The notes under the pieces: generated by a model | Told to the model about the DNA's origin: nothing | Database searches by the model: none | What the model saw: only the letters and a program-made list of their open reading frames with translations | DNA from: G965220825 sp965220825 | Lineage (GTDB): Bacteria; Pseudomonadota; Alphaproteobacteria; UBA828 | Length of the DNA: 64,000 nucleotides | Direction: 5' to 3' | Assembly (NCBI GenBank): GCA_965220825.1 | Contig: OZ244839.1 | Location: forward strand, 1,922,001-1,986,000 | Shown: piece by piece, positions 16,528-24,982 of the stretch | Layout: every line of letters begins with the position of its first letter | How positions within the stretch are numbered: the first letter of the stretch is position 1 | Translations under genes and position numbers: made by a program

Positions 16528-18321
16528 CTAATAGACCCGCGCCTTGGGCGGGATGGGCTCGACCTCGTTGCTGAGCGTCTGCATATGGACGGGCCGGTAG
16601 TCGATGCGGGGCTCGGTCGCGTCGTCGTCGAGCCAGGCGACGGTGTGCTTCAGCCAGTTCTCGTCGTCCCGCTCGGGGCAGTCCTCCCGCGCATGAGCCC
16701 CGCGGCTCTCCCGCCGGTTGCGCGCGGAGTGGAGCGTAACGCTCGCCTGACGCAGGAGATTGTCGAACTCGAGCGTCTCCACGAGGTCCGAATTCCAGAT
16801 CAGCGACTGGTCGGAGACGGCCAGGTCGTTGCGGTAGCCGTCCCATACGGTCTCCAGCTTGCGGGCGCCCTCGTCCATGGTCTCGGCGGTGCGGAAGACG
16901 CCCGCATGTGTCTGCATGGTGCGCTGGAGGTCGAGGCGGATCGCCGCCGTCGGCGTCGCGCCGCTCGCATGGCGCAGCCGGTCGAAATGGGCGAGGCTGC
17001 GGTCGAGCGAGCCGTTCGCCAGCGGCCGATGCGCCGCACCGGGCTCGACGGTCTCGGCGCAGCGGAGCGCGGCGGCGCGGCCGAACACCACCAGATCGAG
17101 CAGGGAGTTGGAGCCCAGGCGGTTCGCGCCGTGGACCGAGACGCAAGCCGCCTCACCCACCGCCATGAGACCCGGCACGGGCACGTCCGCATCCTCGCCC
17201 TTTACCGTCACCGCCTCGCCGGTATGGATGGCGGGAACGCCGCCCATATTGTAGTGGACGGTGGGAATCACCGGGATGGGCGCACGCCGCGGATCGACGC
17301 CCGCGAAGATTTTCGCCGTTTCGGTGATGCCGGGCAGGCGCTCGCGCAGCACGTCCTCGCCGAGATGGTCGAGCTTGAGGAGGATGTGGTCCTTCTCCGC
17401 ACCGACTCCCCGGCCCTCGCGTATCTCGATGGTCATGGAACGGCTTACCACGTCGCGCGACGCGAGGTCCTTCGCGCTCGGTGCGTAGCGTTCCATGAAG
17501 CGCTCGCCCTCGGCGTTCAACAGATACCCGCCCTCGCCCCGGGCGCCCTCGGTAATCAGGCAGCCGGAGCCGTAGATGCCGGTGGGGTGGAACTGGACGA
17601 ACTCCATGTCCTGCAGCGGAAGGCCCGCGCGAAGCGCCATGGCGTTGCCGTCCCCCGTGCATGTGTGGGCCGAGGTCGCCGAGAAATAGGCGCGGCCGTA
17701 GCCGCCTGTGGCGAGGATCGTCGTGTGGGCGCGGAAAAGATGGATCGTGCCGTCGTCGAGACGCCAAGCGAGCACGCCCCGGACCGCGCCGTCCGCATCC
17801 GTCATCAGGTCGAGCGCGAAATACTCGATGAAGAACGCGGCGTTGCGGCGCAGCGACTGCTGATAGAGCGTGTGCAGGATGGCATGGCCGGTGCGGTCGG
17901 CCGCCGCGCAGGTGCGGAGTGCCTGGGCCTCGCCATAGTTCACCGTCATGCCGCCGAAGGCGCGCTGATAGATTTTGCCTTCGGGCGTGCGGGAGAACGG
18001 CACGCCGTAATGCTCGAGCTCGATGACGGCCTTGGGCCCCTCCCGGCAGAGATATTCGATGGCGTCCTGATCGCCCAGCCAGTCCGCGCCCTTGACGGTA
18101 TCGTACATATGCCAGCGCCAGTCGTCGGGCCCCATATTGCCGAGCGCCGCGGAAATCCCGCCCTGGGCGGCGACGGTATGGCTGCGGGTGGGGAACAGCT
18201 TGGTGACGCACGCCGTCTTCAGCCCGGCTTCCACAAGGCCGAGAGTCGCCCTGAGGCCCGCGCCGCCGGCGCCCACCACCACCACGTCATATTCGTGCTC
18301 GACAATCGGATAGGCGGTCAT
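16528..18321 (-). CDS. sdhA: Succinate dehydrogenase flavoprotein subunit
   Basis: Catalytic flavoprotein of complex II, 597 residues, oxidising succinate to fumarate at the inner face of the membrane. The FAD-binding site is GAGGAGLRATLGL at about 18-30, and covalent FAD attachment is at His48 in RSHTVAAQGG. QFHPTGIYGSGCLITEGARG contributes the substrate-site residues, and a conserved HGANRLGSNSLLDLVVFG follows. The C-terminus has the helical RRESRGAHAREDCPERDD segment. Length is standard. It starts seven bases after sdhD. Confidence 0.97.
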   Translation of the reverse strand: MTAYPIVEHEYDVVVVGAGGAGLRATLGLVEAGLKTACVTKLFPTRSHTVAAQGGISAALGNMGPDDWRWHMYDTVKGADWLGDQDAIEYLCREGPKAVIELEHYGVPFSRTPEGKIYQRAFGGMTVNYGEAQALRTCAAADRTGHAILHTLYQQSLRRNAAFFIEYFALDLMTDADGAVRGVLAWRLDDGTIHLFRAHTTILATGGYGRAYFSATSAHTCTGDGNAMALRAGLPLQDMEFVQFHPTGIYGSGCLITEGARGEGGYLLNAEGERFMERYAPSAKDLASRDVVSRSMTIEIREGRGVGAEKDHILLKLDHLGEDVLRERLPGITETAKIFAGVDPRRAPIPVIPTVHYNMGGVPAIHTGEAVTVKGEDADVPVPGLMAVGEAACVSVHGANRLGSNSLLDLVVFGRAAALRCAETVEPGAAHRPLANGSLDRSLAHFDRLRHASGATPTAAIRLDLQRTMQTHAGVFRTAETMDEGARKLETVWDGYRNDLAVSDQSLIWNSDLVETLEFDNLLRQASVTLHSARNRRESRGAHAREDCPERDDENWLKHTVAWLDDDATEPRIDYRPVHMQTLSNEVEPIPPKARVY

Positions 18322-18328
18322 GGCCCGC

Positions 18329-18712
18329 TCATCCCTTCAACGCCAGCGACGCCACGGAATAGGCGGAGGCGAGGCCGAGAACAAGGCACAGAAGGGCGGA
18401 GACGATGGAAAGCACCCATTTGCGCGACCCGGAGGCATAGTCCTCGATCACCACCTGGAGGCCGAGCTTCAGATGGTAGAACATGGCCGCGAGGAAGAGC
18501 AGCGCCAGCACCGCAGCGGCCGGCCCCGAGAGCCAGTCGACGACCGCGTCCCGCCCTCCGCCGCCCGCGACCAGCGCCCAGAGCGAGCCCACGAACCAGA
18601 GAGAGAGCGGCACGAGCAGCAGCGCGGTGAGCCGCTGGTGCCACCAGTGGTGGGCACCTTCCCTGGCGGAGCCCAGATGGCGGACCCGGGCGATCGGGGT
18701 TTCCATGCTCAT
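18329..18712 (-). CDS. sdhD: Succinate dehydrogenase membrane anchor subunit D
   Basis: Hydrophobic anchor of complex II, 127 residues with three membrane segments (roughly 30-50, 65-85 and 100-122). HHWWHQRLTALLLVPLSLW is the typical SdhD opening, and the histidine in MFYHLKLGLQVVIEDY is the expected heme b ligand. It follows sdhC by 31 bases and precedes sdhA by seven. With SdhC it forms the ubiquinone-reducing membrane domain. Confidence 0.92.
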   Translation of the reverse strand: MSMETPIARVRHLGSAREGAHHWWHQRLTALLLVPLSLWFVGSLWALVAGGGGRDAVVDWLSGPAAAVLALLFLAAMFYHLKLGLQVVIEDYASGSRKWVLSIVSALLCLVLGLASAYSVASLALKG

Positions 18713-18743
18713 GGCGTCATCCTCGTGGCGTCCGCGCGGCGGT

Positions 18744-19178
18744 TCACGAAGCCAACACGCCGAAGGCGAGCCCCAAACCCCAGGAGAGCCCGGTCAGCGC
18801 AAGGGCGGCCAGGGCGGCCGCCACGCCCGAGACATGGGTTGCACGCAAGGAGAAGCCGAGACCCGCATCCCAGAAGAGATGACGGATGCCGTTGCACAGA
18901 TGGTAGAAGAGGCACCAGGACCAGGCGGCGAGCAGGGCGTAGCCGAGCCAGGAAGTAAGAAACCACTCGGTCCACGCATAGTAGCGCGGCCCGGCTGCCG
19001 CACTCAGGAGCCAGGCACAAAGCATCGCCGCCCCTGCCGCGAGCGCCACGCCCGTGATCCGGTGGAGGATCGAGAGCATCGAGGTGATCTGGGGACGGTA
19101 GATGGTGAGATGCGGCGAGACCGGCCGGTACGCGCCGGGATCGCCGCCGGTACCCCTTGGGCTCGCTTGCTCAGCCAC
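18744..19178 (-). CDS. sdhC: Succinate dehydrogenase cytochrome b556 subunit
   Basis: Cytochrome b subunit of complex II, 144 residues. The motif RPVSPHLTIYRPQITSMLSI and ILHRITGVALA are diagnostic. Three membrane segments follow, with the heme-ligand histidine in CLFYHLCNGIRHLFWD. The start is a GTG at 19178, chosen because GGGAGGG lies seven to eight bases upstream and the protein then has normal length; the frame stays open into the repeat upstream. First gene of the sdhCDAB block, probably read from the promoter at 19227-19255. Confidence 0.93.
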   Translation of the reverse strand: MAEQASPRGTGGDPGAYRPVSPHLTIYRPQITSMLSILHRITGVALAAGAAMLCAWLLSAAAGPRYYAWTEWFLTSWLGYALLAAWSWCLFYHLCNGIRHLFWDAGLGFSLRATHVSGVAAALAALALTGLSWGLGLAFGVLAS

Positions 19179-19226
19179 GGATTCCCTCCCACGGTCCGCC
19201 CCGACGGACCAGTGCCGACGGCGTGG

Positions 19227-19255
19227 ATTTTTGGCCCGGACCGCGATGGAGTCAA
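19227..19255 (-). promoter_or_regulatory. Probable sigma-70 promoter of the sdh operon
   Basis: On the minus strand TTGACT (19255-19250) is followed after exactly 17 bases by AAAAAT (19232-19227). This would start transcription near 19220, about 40 bases before the sdhC GTG. The -35 is one base from consensus and the -10 matches four of six. Found by eye, no start-site evidence. Confidence 0.45.
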
Positions 19256-19309
19256 CGACATGGGCGTTATGGACGGTCGTGCGTCGCCCCAACGACCTGC
19301 CCCTTTTTT

Positions 19310-19384
19310 GGTGCGCGGGTCTCCAGGCCCGCATTTTTCTCCTTCTCGAAAACAAAGACATGCGGGCCTGGAGACCCGCGCACC
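19310..19384. repeat. Dispersed palindromic repeat, copy C
   Basis: Two perfect 24-bp inverted arms (19310-19333 and 19361-19384) around a 27-base spacer. The approximately 50 bases to the left (19261-19309, with GCGTCGCCCCAACG and a T6 run) also occur, inverted, beside copy D at 25120-25170. It lies between sdhC and the MFS gene. Confidence 0.9.
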
Positions 19385-19419
19385 AAACCTGTCACGGGGG
19401 CGGGACGCCGCCGCCCGGA

Positions 19420-20664
19420 TCAAGCCTGACGCCGTTCGGCCCGGGTGAGAGCGGCGACGAGAGCGAGGCCGGCAACGGAAACGGCGGGCATCAGCCACCA
19501 GGCGGCGGACCAGCTGCCGAGGCCCTGGACGGCACCGGCCAGCAGCGGCGGGCCGGCCAGGCTGCCGAGCGCCGCGCCCTGCACCACGAACCCGCTCGCC
19601 ATGGCGACGAATGCGGCCGACGGCGCGTGAACGGCACCGCCGGCGATGCAGGCCGCCGGCAGCAGGCCGCCCACGGCGCTGAAGACGAAGGCGAGCGCGA
19701 TCTTGAGGTCTCCGGGCGTGCCGGCCAGAAAAATCCCCGCGGACGCCCCGCCCATGGCGCAGAAGGCGATGCCGATCAGCACCCAGCGCGGGACGCGGCG
19801 ATGCATCAGCCAGGCGGCGGCGAAATTGCCGAAGGCGTTGGCGCCGACCACCATGGCGCCCCAGAGTGCAGCGCCCGCCGGCGTCCGCCCCTGGGTCTCG
19901 ATCAGGAAGGTGGGCAGCCAGCTCATGATGGCGAACCACTGAAGGGTGTAGAAGGCGAAGCAGAAGCCGAAGAGCCATAGAGCGGGCCGTGCGAGAGTCC
20001 GCCGCACGCCGGGCCAGTCGAGCGCCTGCGCCTCGAAGACCATGGGCCAGCCACGCGGGTGCAGCCGCCAGGCGAGCGCCGCCGCGAAGAGCGCCACCAG
20101 CGCGGCGCTCGCGAGCCAGAACCCGCGCCAGCCCAGGGCGTCGAGCAGCGCAGGCGCCGCCAGCATGGCCGCGGCCATGCCGATGGGCATATAGGCGCCC
20201 CAGATACCGAAGGCGAGACCGCGATCCCGAGGCCGCGCGGCGGCGGCGATGAGCTTGGGCGCGGTCACGGTGACGCCCACAAAGCCGAAGCCTTCGAGGA
20301 AGCGGGTGGCGAGCAGCCAGCCGCCCTGGTCCGTGAACCCGCCCAGCAGGCTGCCGGTGCCGAGGAAGGCGACACCGGCCAGCATCAGGCGGCGCGGGCC
20401 CACCCGATCCGACAGCAGGCCGACGGCGACCGCGCCCACGGCGCCGATGGCGTAATAGATCGAGGTGAGCCAGCCCGCCGCGACCAGGCTCAGCCCGAGA
20501 GACTCCCGCAACACCGGCAGGGAAGGCGGCACCTTGCCGACCTGAAAGCCGGCGAGGATGCCGGCGCAAAGCGCCATCAGCACGATGTCCCAGCGGGTCG
20601 CCGGACATGGCTCCGGCCGCGCCGTCGCGGGCGCTCCCTCCACGCGGGCGCCTCCACTTGTCAT
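19420..20664 (-). CDS. MFS transporter
   Basis: Major facilitator superfamily permease, about 414 residues with some 12 hydrophobic segments. The intracellular loop after helix 2 reads LLSDRVGPRRLMLAG, the usual MFS signature, and it recurs in weaker form in the second half. ATG at 20664 is preferred; a TTG at 20700 would add 12 residues. It lies 84 bases downstream of the aminotransferase gene on the same strand and next to the divergent phosphonate genes. A role in exporting a product of that locus is conceivable, but its substrate is unknown. Confidence 0.85.
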   Translation of the reverse strand: MTSGGARVEGAPATARPEPCPATRWDIVLMALCAGILAGFQVGKVPPSLPVLRESLGLSLVAAGWLTSIYYAIGAVGAVAVGLLSDRVGPRRLMLAGVAFLGTGSLLGGFTDQGGWLLATRFLEGFGFVGVTVTAPKLIAAAARPRDRGLAFGIWGAYMPIGMAAAMLAAPALLDALGWRGFWLASAALVALFAAALAWRLHPRGWPMVFEAQALDWPGVRRTLARPALWLFGFCFAFYTLQWFAIMSWLPTFLIETQGRTPAGAALWGAMVVGANAFGNFAAAWLMHRRVPRWVLIGIAFCAMGGASAGIFLAGTPGDLKIALAFVFSAVGGLLPAACIAGGAVHAPSAAFVAMASGFVVQGAALGSLAGPPLLAGAVQGLGSWSAAWWLMPAVSVAGLALVAALTRAERRQA

Positions 20665-20748
20665 CTCCGGCCGATACCGCGCGCACGCACCGGGGGTCAA
20701 GCGCGGCGGAATGCGGGGATGGAGCCGCGCCGGGCGCGCGGCGCAAGC

Positions 20749-21900
20749 TCACGCCGCGCAGGCCTCCAGAACGGCCTCCGCGATCCACGCCACCGTCTCG
20801 TCGGCGAGGTCCGCATGGATGGGCAGGCAAAGGACGCATTCGGCGAGGCGCTCGCTGACGGGCAGGGAGCCGGGGCCTTCGCCGAAATGGCGGTAGGCGG
20901 GCTGCAGATGCATGGGCAGCGGGTAGTGGACGGCGGTGGGGATCCCCCGCGCCGTCAGCGCCTCCCGCACCGCGTCCCGCCGGGGGACGCGAATGGTGTA
21001 TTGCGCCCAGACGGAGCGCCGGCCGGGCAGCCGGCCGGGCAGGCCGCAGACGCCTGCGAGCATCGCGTCGTAGCGCGCCGCGATGCGCTCCCGCGCCGCC
21101 GTCTCCGCATCGAAGGCGGGCAGCTTGGCCAGCAGGATCGCGGCCTGGATACTGTCCAGGCGGCTGTTGAGGCCGATACGCCGGATATCGTAGCGCTCCC
21201 CGCCCTTGCCATGCTCGCGGATCGAGCGATAGGCGTCCGCCCGCGCCTCGTCCCGCGTGAAGAGCGCACCGCCGTCCCCATAGCAGCCGAGCGGCTTGGC
21301 GGGATAGAAGCTGGTGGTGGAGACCGGCGCGAGCCCGCCCGCCGGCTCTTCGCCGCTTGCCGCGCCGAAACTCTGCGCCGCGTCGGAAATCAGCAGCATT
21401 CCGCGCTCCGCGGCGAGCGGGGCGAGAGTTGCGTAGTCCGCGGGCTGGCCGAACAGATCGACGGCGACCACGACCCGGGGCCGAAGGCTTCCCTCCGCCT
21501 CCACGCGCGCGATTCGTTGCTCCAGATCGGCCGGGTCGATCAGGTAGCTTTCTTCCGCCACGTCGACGAAGACCGGCGCCGCGCCCAGCAGCGCCACCGC
21601 TTCCGCCGTCGCCGTGAAGGTGAAGCTCGGCACAAAGACGGCATCGCCCGGGCCGATATCTTCCGCCATCAGCGCGATCAGGAGGGCGTCCGTCCCGCTG
21701 GCGCAGGCGACGGTATGGACGCCGCCGGCGTGCCGCCCGAGCGCCGCTTCGAGCGCCGCCACCGGCGGCCCGCCGATGAAGCGGCCGTCCTCCAGCACCT
21801 CCGCTATGGCTGCGTCGATCGCCGGCTTGAGGCGGCGATATTGCGCGCCAAGATCGACGAAGCGGAGCGGCTCCGCGGCGGGTGGCGGCGGCTTCAACAT
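20749..21900 (-). CDS. DegT/DnrJ/EryC1/StrS-family PLP aminotransferase
   Basis: PLP enzyme of 383 residues. The N-terminus (FVDLGAQYRRLKPAIDAA) and CASGTDALLIALMA are hallmarks of the family, SFTFTATAEAVALLGA follows, ISDAAQSFGA binds the cofactor, and the Schiff-base lysine lies in TTSFYPAKPLGCYGDGGA. The family usually transaminates nucleotide-linked keto-sugars. Here it is divergent from pepM-ppd and no other aminotransferase adjoins that pair. It might therefore transaminate phosphonoacetaldehyde or decorate a phosphonate-bearing glycan; neither is shown. The start at 21900 (MLKPPPP) was preferred over an upstream start that adds 37 unlikely residues. Confidence 0.88.
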   Translation of the reverse strand: MLKPPPPAAEPLRFVDLGAQYRRLKPAIDAAIAEVLEDGRFIGGPPVAALEAALGRHAGGVHTVACASGTDALLIALMAEDIGPGDAVFVPSFTFTATAEAVALLGAAPVFVDVAEESYLIDPADLEQRIARVEAEGSLRPRVVVAVDLFGQPADYATLAPLAAERGMLLISDAAQSFGAASGEEPAGGLAPVSTTSFYPAKPLGCYGDGGALFTRDEARADAYRSIREHGKGGERYDIRRIGLNSRLDSIQAAILLAKLPAFDAETAARERIAARYDAMLAGVCGLPGRLPGRRSVWAQYTIRVPRRDAVREALTARGIPTAVHYPLPMHLQPAYRHFGEGPGSLPVSERLAECVLCLPIHADLADETVAWIAEAVLEACAA

Positions 21901-22130
21901 GTCCGCACACCAAGCCCTATCGATACCGCGCGCTTCCCGCCGGAAAGGCCGCTTTCCATGTCGTTCCCCATGTCCGGTTCTCTTCGCGGTTTTGTTGCCC
22001 GTACCTATCACGGCCGCCGCGTGGCCGGTAGACGCCGCCGTTCCGCTTCATGAAGCGGCGGCGTTGCGCGGCGCGGGGCGGATGGGTACGCTCCGGCGGC
22101 ACTGAGAACGGGCACGGCGTGGGACGGGCC
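21901..22130. promoter_or_regulatory. Divergent intergenic region with a 16-bp palindrome
   Basis: This 230-base region separates the aminotransferase and pepM and must hold the promoters of both. At 22043-22058 there is a perfect palindrome CCGCTTCATGAAGCGG, flanked by GCCGCCG and GCGGC. It could be an operator or an mRNA hairpin. No good -35/-10 pair was found by eye. Confidence 0.4.
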
Positions 22131-23813
22131 ATGACGGCTATGCTCACTGGCAGCGCGGGCGGGGACGCAGAGGAAGAACCGGCGCTTTCCAGGGCCGCGC
22201 GGCTCGGGGAGTTGCTGCGCGCGCCACAGCTCTCCTTCGTCATGGAGGCCCATAACGGGCTTTCCGCCAAGATCGTCGAAGAAGCGGGCTTCGAGGGAAT
22301 TTGGGCCTCCGGACTCTCCATGTCGGCGGCTCTCGGCGTGCGGGACAACAACGAAGCCTCCTGGACCCAGCTCCTCGAGATGCTCGACTTCATGGCGGAT
22401 GCCGTCCGCATCCCCATCCTGTTCGACGGCGATACCGGCTTTGGAAATTTCAACAATGTGCGCCGCCTGGTGCGCAAGCTCTGCCAGCGCGACGTCGCCG
22501 GTGTCTGTATCGAGGACAAGCTCTTCCCCAAGACCAACTCCTTCATCGGCGACCGCCAGCCGCTGGCCGAGGTCGGGGAGTTCTGCGGGCGCATCCGCGC
22601 CGGCAAGGACAGCCAGACCGATAGCGATTTCCAGCTCGTGGCCCGTGTCGAGGCGCTCATCGCGGGCCGCGGCATGGCGGAGGCGCTCGACCGCGCCGAG
22701 GCCTATCGCGAGGCCGGCGCGGACGCGGTGCTGATCCACTCCCGCCGCCCGACGGCGGACGAGATCGTCGGTTTCTGCGCCCAATGGCAGGGCCGTGCAC
22801 CCGTGGTGATCGTCCCCACCATGTATCACCGCACGCCGGCCGACACCTTCCGCAAGGCGGGCGTCTCGCTGGTCATCTGGGCGAACCACAATCTGCGCGC
22901 CGCGGTCGCCGGCATGCGCGAGGTCAGCCGGCGCATCCACGAAAGCCAGTCGCTGACGGAGACCGAGGACCGGATCGCGCCGGTGCGAGACATTTTCGCG
23001 CTCACGGGCCAGGCGGAACTCGCGGCGGCCGAGGCCCGCTACCTTGCGCCCAGCACCGCGCCGCGCCGCGTGGTGCTGCTCGCGGCCTCTCGCGGCACGA
23101 AGCTCGGGCCGCTCACCGCCGAGCGCCCCAAATGCATGCTGGACCTCCGCGGCGAGCCCTTGATCCAGCGCCTGGTCGGAGTCCTGGAGGATCGCGGCCT
23201 GCACGACATCACCGTGGTGCGCGGCTACCGCAAGGAAGCGATCGCGCTCCCCGGAGTCCGCTTCGTGGACAATGACCGCCACGCGGAAACCGGCGAGGCG
23301 GCGTCGCTGGCTTGCGCCCGCGACCGGCTGGACGGGCCCTGCCTCGTCTCCTACGGCGACATTCTCTTCCGCCCCCACCTGCTGGAAGGGCTGCTGGATG
23401 CGGAGGGCGATATCGTCACGGCGGTGGACGCCCATGCCCGCGAAGGGGGCACCCGGGCGCCCGGGCGCAGCGTCGACTGGGTGCGCTGCTCCCGCCCCTT
23501 TACCGGCGGCTATCTGGACGACGGCGGGGTGACGCTTCGCGAGATCTGGAGCGCGACATCCGACGAGGGGGGCGAGCCCGACGCCGACGGCGAGTTCGTG
23601 GGCCTCCTCAAGCTGAGCGCGGAGGGAGCCGCCCTGGTGCGGGCGGAGCTCGACGCCATGGCGGACGACGGCACGCTGGACGGCGCCGACCTGCCGGACC
23701 TTCTGGCCCGGCTCGCAAACGGGGGCGCTGCGATCCACGTCTTCTACATCGCGGGGCAGTGGCTGGACGTGGACGATGTGTTCGACCTCGCAACGCTCCG
23801 CAACCTGGTCTAG
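22131..23813 (+). CDS. pepM: Phosphoenolpyruvate mutase fused to a nucleotidyltransferase
   Basis: Two-domain protein of 560 residues (ATG at 22131; an open frame reaches 22050). Residues 30-300 are a PEP mutase of the isocitrate-lyase superfamily. It has WASGLSMSAALGVRDNNEAS with the catalytic-loop Asp72, FDGDTGFGN, and the signature EDKLFPKTNS at 128-137 that separates PEP mutases from lyases. It would form the C-P bond of phosphonopyruvate. Residues 312-560 are a nucleotidyltransferase (LLAASRGTKLGPLTAERPKC, VSYGDILF). The usual GxGTR loop reads SRGTK, as in other mutase-linked cytidylyltransferases as far as I recall. Such domains are thought to make CMP-phosphonates for attachment to lipids or glycans. 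Ppd follows 18 bases later. Confidence 0.9.
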   Translation: MTAMLTGSAGGDAEEEPALSRAARLGELLRAPQLSFVMEAHNGLSAKIVEEAGFEGIWASGLSMSAALGVRDNNEASWTQLLEMLDFMADAVRIPILFDGDTGFGNFNNVRRLVRKLCQRDVAGVCIEDKLFPKTNSFIGDRQPLAEVGEFCGRIRAGKDSQTDSDFQLVARVEALIAGRGMAEALDRAEAYREAGADAVLIHSRRPTADEIVGFCAQWQGRAPVVIVPTMYHRTPADTFRKAGVSLVIWANHNLRAAVAGMREVSRRIHESQSLTETEDRIAPVRDIFALTGQAELAAAEARYLAPSTAPRRVVLLAASRGTKLGPLTAERPKCMLDLRGEPLIQRLVGVLEDRGLHDITVVRGYRKEAIALPGVRFVDNDRHAETGEAASLACARDRLDGPCLVSYGDILFRPHLLEGLLDAEGDIVTAVDAHAREGGTRAPGRSVDWVRCSRPFTGGYLDDGGVTLREIWSATSDEGGEPDADGEFVGLLKLSAEGAALVRAELDAMADDGTLDGADLPDLLARLANGGAAIHVFYIAGQWLDVDDVFDLATLRNLV

Positions 23814-23831
23814 CGCCGAGGCGCCCGCGGC

Positions 23832-24968
23832 GTGATCCCGGCCGATGCCTTCCTCGACCGCGCGCGTGCCCGCGGGTTCGATTTCTACACCGGCGTTCCC
23901 TGCTCCTTCCTGACGCCGCTGATCGACCGCACCATCTCCCACCCGTCGCTCGCCTATGTGGGCGCGGCGAGCGAAGGGGAGGCAGTGGCGATCGCGGCCG
24001 GCGCCTGGCTCGCGGGCCGGCGCACGGTGACCATGTGCCAGAACTCCGGCCTCGGCAACGCCGTCAATCCGCTCACTTCGCTCAACCATCCGTTCCGCAT
24101 CCCCACGCTGCTGGTCGTCACCTGGCGCGGCCGGCCGGGCCTCGGCGACGAGCCTCAGCATGCGCTGATGGGACAGGTCACGGCCGCGCTGCTGGAGACG
24201 GTCGCCGTGCCCCACGCGCCCTTCCCCATCGAAGACTCCGCCGTCGTGCCGGCGCTCGCGCGTGCCGAACGGGCGATGGAAGCCGACGGGCTCCCCTACG
24301 CCTTCGTCATGGAAAAGGGCTCCGTCAGGAACGACGGCCTCGATCAGCCGGCCCCGCCCGCCCGTACACGCGGCGCCTTGGAGGATTTCCGAGAGGGCGG
24401 GCGGCCGCCTTCGCGCGCGGCCGTCCTGCGCCGCGCCCAGGCGCTGGCCCCGCGGGAAGCCGCGTTGATCGCCACCACCGGGAAGACCGGGCGCGAGCTC
24501 TTCACCCTGGAGGACCGCGCCCAGCAGCTCTATCTGGTGGGCTCCATGGGTTGCGCCGCCGCCGTGGGCCTCGGCGTCGCGCTGAATTGCACCCGCACCG
24601 TGCTGGTGCTGGACGGGGACGGCGCCGCTCTGATGAAGCTGGGTACGCTGGCGACGGTGGGCTCCTCGGCGCCGGCCAACATGATCCACGCCGTCCTGGA
24701 CAACGGCGTCCACGATTCCACCGGCGGCCAGGCGACCGTCTCCCCCAATGTGGATTTCGCCGGGGTTGCGCAGGCCTGTGGCTATGCCCGCGCCTTCCGT
24801 TGCGACAGTGCGCGGGGTTTCGCCCGCGCCTTCGAGGCCGCCCTTGCCGCGCCCGGCCCCACCTTCATCCACACCCGCATCGCCCCCGGCTCCCTTGCCG
24901 ATCTCGGCCGCCCCACCGTTCCGCCCCACGCCGTCGCCCGGCGCTTCCAAGGCTTCCTCGCGGGCTGA
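23832..24968 (+). CDS. ppd: Phosphonopyruvate decarboxylase
   Basis: ThDP-dependent enzyme of 378 residues that decarboxylates phosphonopyruvate to phosphonoacetaldehyde, pulling the unfavourable mutase reaction forward. The N-terminal pyrimidine-binding domain opens with GFDFYTGVPCSFLTPLID, a diagnostic Ppd sequence, and has GAASEGEAVAIAAGAWLAG with the catalytic Glu. The C-terminal pyrophosphate domain has VLDGDGAALMKLGTLATVG ending in the LDNGVHDSTGGQ Mg/ThDP motif. The start is GTG at 23832, 18 bases after pepM. No AEP transaminase of the AepZ/PhnW type follows; the next gene is ndk after a repeat. Confidence 0.92.
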   Translation: MIPADAFLDRARARGFDFYTGVPCSFLTPLIDRTISHPSLAYVGAASEGEAVAIAAGAWLAGRRTVTMCQNSGLGNAVNPLTSLNHPFRIPTLLVVTWRGRPGLGDEPQHALMGQVTAALLETVAVPHAPFPIEDSAVVPALARAERAMEADGLPYAFVMEKGSVRNDGLDQPAPPARTRGALEDFREGGRPPSRAAVLRRAQALAPREAALIATTGKTGRELFTLEDRAQQLYLVGSMGCAAAVGLGVALNCTRTVLVLDGDGAALMKLGTLATVGSSAPANMIHAVLDNGVHDSTGGQATVSPNVDFAGVAQACGYARAFRCDSARGFARAFEAALAAPGPTFIHTRIAPGSLADLGRPTVPPHAVARRFQGFLAG

Positions 24969-24982
24969 GCGTTTCGGCGCAC

